Origin: Rhodanobacter lindaniclasticus
GTDB lineage: Bacteria > Pseudomonadota > Gammaproteobacteria > Xanthomonadales > Rhodanobacteraceae
Direction of reading: 5' to 3'
NCBI RefSeq assembly: GCF_004799035.1
Contig: NZ_MWIO01000019.1
Coordinates: forward strand, 1-62,790
Length of the DNA stretch: 62,790 nt
Shown here one piece after another: positions 34,083 to 42,523 of the stretch. Below the pieces are notes generated by a model. The model had not been told where the DNA came from. It saw only the letters and a program-made list of their open reading frames with translations, and ran no database searches. The position numbers and the translations under genes are program-made. Positions within the stretch are counted from its first letter, which is position 1; every line of letters starts with the position of its first letter.

Positions 34083-35069
34083 TCAAACGATGCCGGCAAC
34101 GGCATGCGGCAAATACGGCGCCTCCAGTGCATCGAGTTCGCTCGCGGGCAACTCGACCGCCAGCGCCGCCACCGCCTCTTCCAGGTGATGCGGTTTGGTC
34201 ACGCCGACGATCGGCGCGGTGACCACAGGTTGGTGCAACAGCCACGCCAACGCTACCTGTGGCCGCGGCACACCGAGGCGCTCGGCCACTTCGCCGACGC
34301 GATCCACCACCGCCTTGTCCGCCGCCTTGCTCGCGGCATACACGCCATCGCCCCAAGGATCGGAGCCGCCGCGCAGCGTGCTGGGCTTCTCCTCCCACGG
34401 CCGCGCCAGGCGACCGCGCGCCAGCGGGCTCCACGGCACCACGCCGATGCCCTGGTCCGCGCACAACCCCAGCATCTCGCGCTCCTCCTCGCGGTACAGC
34501 AGGTTGTAGTGCGGCTGCATCGACACGAAGCGGGTCCAGCCGTGCAGGTCGGCGGTGTACAACGCCTTGGCGAACTGCCAGGCCATCATCGACGAGGCGC
34601 CGATGTAACGCGCCTTGCCCGACTTCACTACGTCGTGCAGCGCCTCCAGCGTTTCCTCGATCGGCGTGGCGTGGTCCCAGCGGTGGATCTGGTAGAGATC
34701 GACGTAGTCGGTGCCGAGTCGGCGCAGGCTGGCGTCGATCTCGGTCATGATGGCCTTGCGCGACAGGCCGCCGCCGTTGGCATCCTCGCGCATCGGGTAG
34801 AACACCTTGGTCGCGATCACGACCTCCTCGCGCCGAGCGAAATCGCGCAAGGCACGCCCCAGCACCAGCTCGCTGCCACCGGCGGAGTACATGTTCGCGG
34901 TGTCGAAATAGTTGATGCCCAGTTCGAGCGCGCGCCGGATGAACGGCCGGCTGTGCTCCTCGTCCAGCGTCCATGGCCTCGCCCTGGTGGGCGCTTCCGA
35001 ATAGCTCATGCAGCCCAGGCAGATGCGCGAGACCTTGAGGCCAGTCTTGCCGAGTCGTACGTAATCCAT
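34083..35069 (-). CDS. Aldo/keto reductase
   Basis: 328 residues, a TIM-barrel NADPH oxidoreductase. FDTANMYSAGGSELVLGRAL holds the catalytic Asp and Tyr, VVIATKVF the Lys, and VDLYQIHRWDHATPIEETLE the His; the cofactor site is in PIVGVTKPHHLEEAVAAL. Substrates of this YajO/Tas-like subgroup are small aldehydes and ketones. ATG at 35069 has GAGAGGTGA upstream and lies 5 bases after the EamA transporter stop, so the pair forms an operon. Confidence 0.93.
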   Translation of the reverse strand: MDYVRLGKTGLKVSRICLGCMSYSEAPTRARPWTLDEEHSRPFIRRALELGINYFDTANMYSAGGSELVLGRALRDFARREEVVIATKVFYPMREDANGGGLSRKAIMTEIDASLRRLGTDYVDLYQIHRWDHATPIEETLEALHDVVKSGKARYIGASSMMAWQFAKALYTADLHGWTRFVSMQPHYNLLYREEEREMLGLCADQGIGVVPWSPLARGRLARPWEEKPSTLRGGSDPWGDGVYAASKAADKAVVDRVGEVAERLGVPRPQVALAWLLHQPVVTAPIVGVTKPHHLEEAVAALAVELPASELDALEAPYLPHAVAGIV

Positions 35070-35074
35070 GGAGA

Positions 35075-35983
35075 TCACCTCTCTAGTCGTTGCGTGAAAT
35101 CAGTCCGGCCCTGTCGCCGTGCCTCGCGATGGATGGCGATGCCGGCGGCAACCAGCGCGATGCCGGTCGTTTCCGCCCGACCAGGCAGCTGGTGCAGCAC
35201 GACGGCGCCGACCAGGCAGGCCGTGGCGGGCAGCAAGGCCAGCAGCATGGCAAAGGTGGCCCGCGGCAACCGCGCCATCGCCAGCTGGTCGCACACGTAA
35301 GGGATGACCGATGATGTCACGCCGACGCCAATGCCTGCGGCGAGCAGCGGCAGGCTGAGCAGCGCCGGCGTGGCCGGGCGAATGCCGATCAGGGTAACCA
35401 CAACCAGCGCCACCAGCATCGCGGCGGCCAGGCCATCGATGGCGTTGCCGCCGCCATCGTTCGCGACTCGATGGCCGAGCACGATGTACAGCGTGAACAG
35501 CGCGCAATTGGCAAACGCGAACGCGAAACCGAGCGGCGCGCCGGCAAGGCGCAGATGGGTCAGGAACCACACGCCGGCGATCACCAGGGCCAGCGCCACG
35601 CTATTGCGTTGCGTGCGCAGCCCTGCCAGCGCCAGGGCGATCGGACCGAGAAACTCGATCGCGCCAACCGTCGCCAGTGGCAGGCGATCGATCGCCAGGT
35701 AGAAGCAGGCATTCATGCCTCCGAGCACCACGCCCAGTCCCGCGATGTTCCATCGTGCCGCCGGGGTCAGCTGCAGAAAGTGGCGCCACGGCCGCCGCCA
35801 TGCCGCGAAGATCAGCGCCGCGCTGCCGATCCGCAGCCAGGCGACGCCGAGCGGTTCGACCCGGGCGAACAACAGCACGGCAAAGGCCGGGCCGAGGTAG
35901 TGGAAGATCGCACTGACCACGAAATACAGCTGCGGCGGCGGCGCGAACTCTGGTTTCGCAGGGGTGGAAAGCTGCCCGTTCAT
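35075..35983 (-). CDS. EamA/DMT-family exporter (RhtA-like)
   Basis: 302 residues with about ten hydrophobic helices in two EamA repeats (LGPAFAVLLFARVEPLGVAW; LPLATVGAIEFLGPIALALA; SVIPYVCDQLAMARLPRATF). RhtA-like members export threonine, homoserine and other amino acids. ATG 35983 was chosen for the GGGAGG just upstream; a longer start (36055) would add a non-membrane stretch. The divergent Lrp/AsnC regulator makes amino-acid responsive control likely. Confidence 0.85.
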   Translation of the reverse strand: MNGQLSTPAKPEFAPPPQLYFVVSAIFHYLGPAFAVLLFARVEPLGVAWLRIGSAALIFAAWRRPWRHFLQLTPAARWNIAGLGVVLGGMNACFYLAIDRLPLATVGAIEFLGPIALALAGLRTQRNSVALALVIAGVWFLTHLRLAGAPLGFAFAFANCALFTLYIVLGHRVANDGGGNAIDGLAAAMLVALVVVTLIGIRPATPALLSLPLLAAGIGVGVTSSVIPYVCDQLAMARLPRATFAMLLALLPATACLVGAVVLHQLPGRAETTGIALVAAGIAIHREARRQGRTDFTQRLER

Positions 35984-36077
35984 GGCCTCCCATTTTCCAT
36001 GGAGTTGGCGCATGATCCATGCGTAATCCAAGGTAAATACTTCCAGTTTTTTCATTTTTACAGGTGTCAAGAGCGAT

Positions 36078-36554
36078 ATGCCTCAGATTTCCAGCCTCGT
36101 CTCCGACCCGCGCAATGTCGAATTGCTGAGGGCACTGCAGGAAGACCCGCGCCAGCCGGTCAGCAAGCTCGCCAGCCGCATCGGCATGTCCGCGCCAGCG
36201 GTGAAGGAGCGCCTCACCCGCCTGGAGGAAACCGGCGTGATCCGCGGCTACCGGATCGATCTCGACCCGAAGGCACTGGGCTGGCCGATCACCGCGTACG
36301 TACGCGTGCGCCCGGCGCCCGGGCAGTTGTCGAAGATCGCCGAGCTCGCGCAGAAGATGCCGCAGGTCGTCGAATGCCACCGCGTCACCGGCGAGGACTG
36401 CTTCATCATCAAGGTGTACCTGGATGCACTGGAAAATCTCGACCTGATCCTCGACCGCTTCCTGCGCTACGGCCAGACCACCACGTCGATCGTGCAGTCC
36501 ACTCCGGTGCCGCTGCGCGCGCCGCCACTGCCGGACAACGGCGGCAGCCCGTAG
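36078..36554 (+). CDS. Lrp/AsnC-family transcriptional regulator
   Basis: 158 residues. N-terminal winged HTH (ALQEDPRQPVSKLASRIGMS, APAVKERLTRLEETGVIRGY) and C-terminal RAM ligand-binding domain (ITAYVRVRPAPGQLSKIAEL, CHRVTGEDCFIIKVYLDALE). Family members sense amino acids as octamers. It is divergent from the EamA exporter across about 95 bases, an arrangement typical of a local regulator of the exporter. Confidence 0.93.
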   Translation: MPQISSLVSDPRNVELLRALQEDPRQPVSKLASRIGMSAPAVKERLTRLEETGVIRGYRIDLDPKALGWPITAYVRVRPAPGQLSKIAELAQKMPQVVECHRVTGEDCFIIKVYLDALENLDLILDRFLRYGQTTTSIVQSTPVPLRAPPLPDNGGSP

Positions 36555-36635
36555 GCGCGCTACAAGAGCCTGCCGCTTTCTGGCACCATCGACCGGTTAT
36601 CCGCGCCGCGCGCGCCACTTTCCAAGATCCAATCC

Positions 36636-38873
36636 ATGAACCTGCAAGCCAATTACGAACAGATCCCGCTGAAGGAATACGCCGAGCGGGCCTATCTCGA
36701 TTACTCGATGTACGTGGTGCTGGACCGCGCGCTGCCGTTCGTGGGTGACGGCTTGAAGCCGGTGCAGCGGCGCATCATCTACGCGATGAGCGAGCTGGGC
36801 CTGAACGCCACGGCCAAGCCGAAGAAATCCGCGCGCACCATCGGTGACGTGATCGGCAAGTTCCACCCGCATGGCGACAGTTCCAGCTATGAAGCGATGG
36901 TGCTGATGGCGCAGCCGTTCTCGTACCGCTACCCGCTGGTCAACGGCCAAGGCAACTTCGGTTCGCCGGACGACCCGAAAAGCTTCGCCGCGATGCGCTA
37001 CACCGAATCGAAGCTGAGCCCGATCGCCGAGGCCTTGCTGGGTGAACTGGGCCACGGCACGGTGGACTGGGTGCCGAACTTCGACGGCACGCTGGAAGAA
37101 CCAAGCTGGCTGCCGGCGCGCGTGCCGCACGTGCTGCTGAACGGTTCGATGGGCATCGCGGTGGGCATGGCCACCGACATCCCGCCGCACAACCTGCGCG
37201 AACTGGCCACCGCGTGCATCCGCCTGCTGGATGAGCCGAACGCCACCGTCGCCGAACTGTGCGAACACGTGCCTGGCCCGGACTACCCGACCGAGGCGGA
37301 GATCATCACTCCGCGCGCCGACCTGCTGGCGATCTACCAGACCGGTGGCGGTTCGGTGCGCGCCCGCGCCGTGTATCGGCGCGAGGAGGGCAACATCGTG
37401 ATCACCGCGCTGCCGCACCAGGTCAGCCCATCGAAGATCCTCGAACAGATCGCCGCGCAGATGCGCGCGAAGAAATTGCCGATGATCGAGGACTTGCGCG
37501 ACGAATCCGATCACGAGAATCCGATCCGGCTGGTGATCGTGCCGCGCTCCAACCGCGTGGACGCGGACGAGACCATGCAGCACCTGTTCGCCACCACGGA
37601 CATGGAGAAGAGCTTCCGCGTCAACCTCAACATGATCGGCCTCGACGGCCGGCCGCAGGTGAAGGACCTCAAGCGCATCCTCACCGAGTGGCTGAGCTTC
37701 CGCACCAGCACCGTCACCCGCCGACTGGAAAACCGGCTGGCCAAGGTCGACCGCCGCCTGCACCTGCTCGAAGGCCTGCACACCGCCTACCTCAACCTCG
37801 ATGAAGTGATCCGCATCGTGCGCACCGAGGACGAGCCCAAACCGGTGCTGATGGCGCGCTTCCGGCTCAGCGAGGAGCAGACCGACTACATCCTCGAAAC
37901 TCGCCTGCGCCAGCTGGCCCGCCTCGAGGAAATGAAGATCAACGCCGAGCGCGACCAGCTCGAAGAGGAGCGCGCGAAGATCAACGTGCTGCTGAAATCG
38001 CCGGCCAAGCTGAAGGGCCTGATCAAGGAAGAGCTGCGCGCCGACGCCGAGAAATTCGGCGACGCGCGCCGCTCGCCGCTGGTCGAGCGCGAAGTCGCCC
38101 AGGCGCTGGACGAAAGCGCGCTGGTGGCCAGCGAGCCGGTCACTGTGGTGCTCTCGCAGAAGGGCTGGGCGCGCGCGGCGAAGGGCCACGATGTGGACGC
38201 CGAAGGCCTGAACTACCGCGAAGGCGACGGCCTGCTCGCCGCGGTGAAGGCGCGCACCACGCAGCAGGTCGCCTTCATCGACTCCACCGGCCGCGCCTAC
38301 TCCACGCCCGCGCACACGCTGCCCTCGGCGCGCGGCAACGGCGAGCCGCTGACCGGCCGCTTCAGCCCCGCCGGCGGCGCCAGCTTCGACGCGGTGATCG
38401 CCGGCGACAACGACACCCGGCTGATCCTCGCCACCGACTTCGGCTACGGCTTCGTCAACCGCTTCGAATCACTCACCGGCCGCAACAAGGCCGGCAAGCA
38501 GATCATCTCGCTCAGCGACGGCGCGAAAGTGCTGGCGCCGCAAATCAGCGCCGATCCGGCGCGCGACCGCATCGTGGTGGTCACCAGCGAAGGTCACTTG
38601 CTGATGTTCTCGGTGGCCGAATTGCCGGAACTCGACAAGGGCAAGGGCAACAAGCTGATCGAGATCCCGAAGAAGCAGCTGGCCGAGGGCGAGCGCGTGG
38701 CCGGCGTGGCCGTGGTCAGCGAGGGCAAGGGCGAAGTGACGATGTACGCCGGCGCGCGCAAGCTCACCCTGAAATGGGCCGATCTGGTCGAATACGGCGG
38801 CAACCGCGCCACTCGCGGCAACCTGCTGCCACGCGGCCTGCGCCGCGTCGAGCGGATCGAAACCACGGCTTGA
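36636..38873 (+). CDS. parC: DNA topoisomerase IV subunit A
   Basis: 745 residues, as expected for ParC (E. coli 752) and shorter than GyrA. Breakage-reunion domain with catalytic Tyr in [13 protein letters not shown] and the C-terminal beta-pinwheel ([36 protein letters not shown]). It lacks the GyrA-box, supporting ParC. The quinolone-resistance region reads [20 protein letters not shown]: Ser at the E. coli 80 position and Glu at 84 are the sensitive-type residues. ParC with ParE decatenates daughter chromosomes. parE is not in this window. Confidence 0.96.
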   Translation: MNLQANYEQIPLKEYAERAYLDYSMYVVLDRALPFVGDGLKPVQRRIIYAMSELGLNATAKPKKSARTIGDVIGKFHPHGDSSSYEAMVLMAQPFSYRYPLVNGQGNFGSPDDPKSFAAMRYTESKLSPIAEALLGELGHGTVDWVPNFDGTLEEPSWLPARVPHVLLNGSMGIAVGMATDIPPHNLRELATACIRLLDEPNATVAELCEHVPGPDYPTEAEIITPRADLLAIYQTGGGSVRARAVYRREEGNIVITALPHQVSPSKILEQIAAQMRAKKLPMIEDLRDESDHENPIRLVIVPRSNRVDADETMQHLFATTDMEKSFRVNLNMIGLDGRPQVKDLKRILTEWLSFRTSTVTRRLENRLAKVDRRLHLLEGLHTAYLNLDEVIRIVRTEDEPKPVLMARFRLSEEQTDYILETRLRQLARLEEMKINAERDQLEEERAKINVLLKSPAKLKGLIKEELRADAEKFGDARRSPLVEREVAQALDESALVASEPVTVVLSQKGWARAAKGHDVDAEGLNYREGDGLLAAVKARTTQQVAFIDSTGRAYSTPAHTLPSARGNGEPLTGRFSPAGGASFDAVIAGDNDTRLILATDFGYGFVNRFESLTGRNKAGKQIISLSDGAKVLAPQISADPARDRIVVVTSEGHLLMFSVAELPELDKGKGNKLIEIPKKQLAEGERVAGVAVVSEGKGEVTMYAGARKLTLKWADLVEYGGNRATRGNLLPRGLRRVERIETTA

Positions 38874-38882
38874 GCGGAACCC

Positions 38883-38960
38883 CTGTAGGAGCGCACCCTG
38901 TGCGCGATGCCTTTCGTCACGCCCAACGAAGAGCATCGCGCACAGGGTGCGCTCCTACAG
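38883..38960. repeat. Extragenic inverted repeat, GTAGGAGCGCACCCTG family
   Basis: Exact 28-base arms 38883-38910 and 38933-38960 (core GTAGGAGCGCACCCTGTGCG) with a 22-base loop, right after parC. A degenerate pair of the same core occurs at 39751-39869. This is a repeated family widespread between genes in xanthomonads and pseudomonads; here it may also end the parC transcript. Confidence 0.9.
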
Positions 38961-38971
38961 GTTCAGGTACC

Positions 38972-39043
38972 GTAGGGCGGGCACGGCCCGCCGGCTCTTC
39001 GACAAGATACGCGGCCAACGGCGGCGGGCAGTGCCCGCCCTAC
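38972..39043. repeat. REP-like inverted repeat, second GTAGGGCGGGC copy
   Basis: Arms 38972-38992 and 39023-39043 match with one mismatch and belong to the family seen after bpt at 6594-6661. It stands only 11 bases from the preceding palindrome, so two different repeat families are stacked in one gap. Confidence 0.9.
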
Positions 39044-39137
39044 GTTCTCGGAACTTGTCGCCATTGCGCCTTTCCAACAGGGATGTACACCCCGACGCGA
39101 CTTCGCGCGTTGGACAGGTGACAACCCCGGAGTCCGC

Positions 39138-39641
39138 ATGAACGTCCCCCGCTTTCTTCCCGCCTTGCTGGCCACCCTGCTGGCCGCGCCGGCATGGGCG
39201 CAGAGCACGACCCAGCCGCTGAACCTGAAACTGCCACCCGGCGAGCTGCCGGCCGCCAGCAGCACGGCGGCGGTGCCTGCCCGCGACGCGACAGCAACCG
39301 CTGCCGGCGTCGCGCCCGCCGCAAGTTCGGCCAGAACAGGCGCTGCCACGAACCCGCGGCGCGATCCGCCGGGTGTCTATTACGGCGACACCAGCGGACG
39401 CATGGGCAACACCGAGGTCGCCCGCGACGCGCGGCCCGAGTGCGACGACTCCACTTACAACCAGCCGCAGGTGCACGGCAGCGTGGGCATGGGCGTGGTC
39501 GGCGGCAGCCGTTTCAGCGGCAACTACCAGACCGGCACGGTGAACGTCACCAAGGCCTTCGGCAGCTGCGACGATCCGGGTGGCGGCATGAGCATCTCGA
39601 TCGGCGCGGGTACCGGTCGCTTTCACGGTCGCGGGCATTGA
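39138..39641 (+). CDS. Exported hypothetical protein
   Basis: 167 residues, not recognised. A Sec signal peptide (FLPALLATLLAAPAWA, cleavage after AWA-Q) is followed by an Ala/Pro/Thr-rich disordered part to about residue 75 and a C-terminal part with two cysteines that could pair (ARPECDDS, FGSCDDPGG) and glycine-rich beta-like repeats (SVGMGVVGGSRFSGNY, GTVNVTKAFG). Likely periplasmic. No operon partner on this strand. Confidence 0.7.
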   Translation: MNVPRFLPALLATLLAAPAWAQSTTQPLNLKLPPGELPAASSTAAVPARDATATAAGVAPAASSARTGAATNPRRDPPGVYYGDTSGRMGNTEVARDARPECDDSTYNQPQVHGSVGMGVVGGSRFSGNYQTGTVNVTKAFGSCDDPGGGMSISIGAGTGRFHGRGH

Positions 39642-39654
39642 ATCCGGCGTGGCG

Positions 39655-39961
39655 CTTCGACTTCGTTCGCTGGCGCGAACTACGCTCAGCGTGATCGGTT
39701 TGGAGCGGGCGCATTTTGACCCCGCTCACGCCACGGCATGCATCAATTGCAGGAGCGCACCCTGTCCACAAGGGACTTCCTTCGTCGTGCGGGTGCCCTC
39801 GCTTTTGCGAATCCCTAATCCCGAATCCCCAATCCCGGCAAAAGGACATCGCGCACAGGGTGCGCTCCTACACGTATGCGGAAGTCGGCGGGAGCCGGAA
39901 TTTACCTGCCGCCACCCCACCCGTTCGGGCTGAGCGTAGCCGCGCAGCGGCGAAGTCGAAG
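39655..39961. repeat. Composite repeat-filled intergenic region (39,642-40,061)
   Basis: No gene is seen in these 420 bases. An outer broken inverted repeat has matching ends CTTCGACTTCG / CGAAGTCGAAG (39655-39665 and 39951-39961) and inner ends TACGCTCAGC / GCTGAGCGTA (39681-39690 and 39929-39938). Nested inside is a degenerate pair of the AGGAGCGCACCCTGT repeat (39751-39765 and 39855-39869), and between those a short tandem motif resembling AATCCCTAATCCCGAATCCC. The layering suggests insertion of one repeat family into another. Confidence 0.7.
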
Positions 39962-40061
39962 CCCACGCGCGACCGCATCAATCCACGCTCGCCCTCACCT
40001 TCAGCCCCACCCGTTACCCCTGAGCGCAGGCCGCAAGGCCGGAGTCGAAGGGCGCCTCGCC

Positions 40062-41408
40062 TCAATCCACACTCGGCCCCCAGCAAAACTCGACCTTCAA
40101 CCCGCCCAAGGTGGCCCGCGACATCGTGATCGTGCCGCCGGTGGCTTCAGTCAGTTCGCGAGCAATCGCCAAACCGAGCCCGCTGCCTTCGTTGGCCTCG
40201 TCCAGCCGGCCGCCGCGCGCCAAGGCATCGCGCGCATGTTCGGCGGCGATGCCGGGGCCGTCGTCCTCGATGCTCACCCGCGCCCACTGAGGCCCGGCAC
40301 TTGCGCTAACGCGCACCTGGCGACGGGCGTAACGCACGGCGTTCTCCAGCACCGCGCCCAGGATTTCGGAGAGATCATCCGGCTGCAACGCCAGCTGCAG
40401 GCCGGCGGGGATGTCCAGGGTGAAGGCCAGCTCGCCGCCGCGGTCGGTCTGCTCCAGCACGGTGAGCAGGCGCTCGACGGTGTTGCGCACCGCGGCGTTG
40501 CCACCGGGCTGGCGGCGGATCACGGCAATGCGCGCCCGCGCCAGCTCGGCCTCGATCGCCCGGCGAATCGCCGCGATCGCGCGATCCATGCCTTCGGCGG
40601 CCTGCTGCGCGCCGGCTTCGCGCGCGCGGCGGGTCTGCGCCACCATTGCCGCCAGCGGGGTTTTCAGGCCGTGGGCCAGATCCGCCGCGCGTTGGCGAGC
40701 CACTGCCAGGTCGCGCTCGCGCGCATCGGCCAGCGCGTTGATCGAATCCACCAGCGGTTGCACTTCGCGCAGATGCGATTCCGGCAGCCGCGCGCTGGCG
40801 CTCTCGCGCAGTGCCGCCAGTTCGCGGCGCACGCGGCCGAGCGGGCGCAAGCCAAGTCTCACCTGCAGCCAGGCGGCGGCGGACAGCACCAGCCACAGCA
40901 CCGCCAGGAACGCACCGAGCTCGCGGCCGAACTCGGCCCGGGCGGTGGCCAGCGGCGCGGCGTCCAGCGCCAGTTGCACCAGCGCCTGCGGCCCATCGGC
41001 CAGTTCCACCCGGCGTTCGAGGATCGACACCTGCTGCCCGTATGGCCCGGCCGCACGCTGCAGGCGCCAGTGATCGCTCGGCACATCGACCGGGCGACGC
41101 AGGTCCGCATCCCACAGCGAGCGCGAGCGCAGCGCACCGGACGCGGTCGACACTTCCCAGTAGTAGCCGCCGGCCGGCGTCTCCAGCCGCGAATCCACCG
41201 GCGGCCGCTCGATCTGCGGCGCGCCACCGGGCTCGATCACCAGCCCCGCCACCAGGCGCAACCCGTCGCGCGTCATCTCCGCTTCCAGCCGGCGTTCCAG
41301 GTGGCGTTCGAACAGCAGTGTCATGAACAGCCATGCCACCGCCAGCGCCAGCAGGATCGCCGCCATCGCGCCGACCAGCAGTCGCCAGTGCAGCGAGCGG
41401 GTGATCAC
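40062..41408 (-). CDS. PhoQ-like sensor histidine kinase
   Basis: 448 residues. Two membrane helices (about 10-32 and 165-187) bracket a periplasmic sensor of ~130 residues; then a HAMP-like linker, HisKA with DLAHGLKTPLAAMVAQTRR (phospho-His), and HATPase_c (ILGAVLENAVRYARRQVRV, SIEDDGPGIAAEH, EGSGLGLAIARELTEATGG). It overlaps the regulator gene by 4 bases and is the third gene of a pepSY-regulator-kinase operon. The signal is unknown; PhoQ-like kinases often sense cations or antimicrobial peptides. Confidence 0.93.
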   Translation of the reverse strand: MITRSLHWRLLVGAMAAILLALAVAWLFMTLLFERHLERRLEAEMTRDGLRLVAGLVIEPGGAPQIERPPVDSRLETPAGGYYWEVSTASGALRSRSLWDADLRRPVDVPSDHWRLQRAAGPYGQQVSILERRVELADGPQALVQLALDAAPLATARAEFGRELGAFLAVLWLVLSAAAWLQVRLGLRPLGRVRRELAALRESASARLPESHLREVQPLVDSINALADARERDLAVARQRAADLAHGLKTPLAAMVAQTRRAREAGAQQAAEGMDRAIAAIRRAIEAELARARIAVIRRQPGGNAAVRNTVERLLTVLEQTDRGGELAFTLDIPAGLQLALQPDDLSEILGAVLENAVRYARRQVRVSASAGPQWARVSIEDDGPGIAAEHARDALARGGRLDEANEGSGLGLAIARELTEATGGTITMSRATLGGLKVEFCWGPSVD

Positions 41409-42067
41409 GTGGTGGTTTCCAGCAGATAGCCGAAGCCGCGGCGGGTGGCGATGATGTCGGCGCCGAACTTGCGCCGCAGCCGCGCCACGATCGCCTCGAT
41501 CGCATTGGTGTCGCCGTCTTCGGCGGCGCCGTAGAGATGGTCGGCCAGCTCGCCGGCGGAGACGGCGCGGCCATCCTGGTGCGAGAGGTAATCCAGCAGG
41601 CGGAATTCCAGCGGCGACAGCCGCGCTGGCGCGCCGTCGAACGAGGCACTCATGCGCGCGGTGTCCAGCCGCAGCCGGCCGATGGCGACCACGTTGGACA
41701 GCCGTCCCGCGCCGCGCCGGATCAGCCCGCGCACGCGCGCGATCAGCTCGCCCATCTCGAACGGCTTGGCCATGTAGTCGTCGGCGCCTGCCTCGATGCC
41801 CTCGACCTTCTCGGTCCAGTCGCCGCGCGCAGACACCACGATCACCGGAAACGCGCGGCCCGCCGCGCGCCAGCGGCGCAATACCGAAAGACCGTCGAGT
41901 TGCGGCAGGCCGAGGTCGAGCACGGCCGCGTCGTAGTCTTCCACGTCGCCGCGATACCAGGCGCTTTCGCCGTCGCCGCTGACGTCCACGGTGAACCCCG
42001 CCGCTTCCAGCGCGCGGGCAAGGTCGGCCTGGATATCGGGGTTGTCCTCGACGACGAGGCAGCGCAT
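41405..42067 (-). CDS. OmpR/PhoP-type response regulator
   Basis: 220 residues. Receiver: MRCLVVEDNPDIQADLARAL (acidic pair), phospho-Asp in AAVLDLGLPQLDGLSVLRRW, Lys in GADDYMAKPFEMGELIARV. C-terminal winged HTH (LSPLEFRLLDYLSHQDGRAV, GDTNAIEAIVARLRRKFGA, IATRRGFGYLL). Start overlaps the PepSY stop (TGATG) and the stop overlaps the kinase start, so all three are coupled. Likely target: the direct-repeat site in the intergenic region before the PepSY gene and the divergent receptor. Confidence 0.95.
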   Translation of the reverse strand: MRCLVVEDNPDIQADLARALEAAGFTVDVSGDGESAWYRGDVEDYDAAVLDLGLPQLDGLSVLRRWRAAGRAFPVIVVSARGDWTEKVEGIEAGADDYMAKPFEMGELIARVRGLIRRGAGRLSNVVAIGRLRLDTARMSASFDGAPARLSPLEFRLLDYLSHQDGRAVSAGELADHLYGAAEDGDTNAIEAIVARLRRKFGADIIATRRGFGYLLETTT

Positions 42068-42414
42068 CAGTCGTCCTCGACCTTGCGCACCTCGCCGGTG
42101 CGCGCGTTGAGTTTCACCTCGCGCACGCGGCCCTGCGCGGTGAGCACCTTCACCTCGTACTCCCAGCCGTGGTGCTTGCCGTGCTCCAGCTCCACCTCCA
42201 CCACATCGCCCGGCACGCGCTGCTGGACGACGGCGAGGATGCGGCTGAGCGGCAGGATCTCGCCCCGCTGCAGCAACGCGCGAGCCTCGACGTGGTCGTC
42301 GTGGTCGTGGCTGCCGGCCAGCGCGCTCGAGGACAGGCCCAGCGCGGATGCACCCAGCAACAACGCGGCGAGCGAGAAGGGAATGGCGATGCGGCGGATC
42401 AGATGCGTATTCAT
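42067..42414 (-). CDS. PepSY-domain periplasmic protein
   Basis: 115 residues with a signal peptide (IAIPFSLAALLLGASALGLS...SSALA). A His/Asp-rich stretch (AGSHDHDDHVEARALL) follows the cleavage site and may bind metal. The rest is a PepSY domain: ILPLSRILAVVQQRVPGDVV, EVELEHGKHHGWEYEVKVLT, VREVKLNARTGEVRKVEDD. PepSY proteins are small inhibitors or regulators outside the cytoplasm, and are frequent partners of PhoPQ-like systems. AGGAT lies before the ATG. First gene of the operon. Confidence 0.9.
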   Translation of the reverse strand: MNTHLIRRIAIPFSLAALLLGASALGLSSSALAGSHDHDDHVEARALLQRGEILPLSRILAVVQQRVPGDVVEVELEHGKHHGWEYEVKVLTAQGRVREVKLNARTGEVRKVEDD

Positions 42415-42437
42415 GGGATCGATCCTGCGACAACCGC

Positions 42438-42478
42438 GCTGACAACAAGCTGACATCGGGCGTGCCGCGGATGTCAGC
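42438..42478. promoter_or_regulatory. Putative OmpR-family binding site between pepSY and the TonB receptor
   Basis: Two direct GCTGACA copies (42438-42444 and 42449-42455) start 11 bases apart, the helical-turn spacing favoured by OmpR/PhoB-type dimers. The second also forms a 9-bp inverted repeat with GATGTCAGC at 42470-42478. The site lies in the 109-base divergent gap, so one regulator could control both operons. Binding by the encoded regulator is inferred. Confidence 0.55.
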
Positions 42479-42523
42479 GGCGCCGGCACAGACTGCGGGG
42501 AACTCCTGCGGATTGAAGTCTCC

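Noticed and set aside
36841..36960. Possible quinolone-resistance mutation in parC
   Set aside because: The residues at the E. coli positions 80 and 84 are Ser and Glu, the susceptible type.
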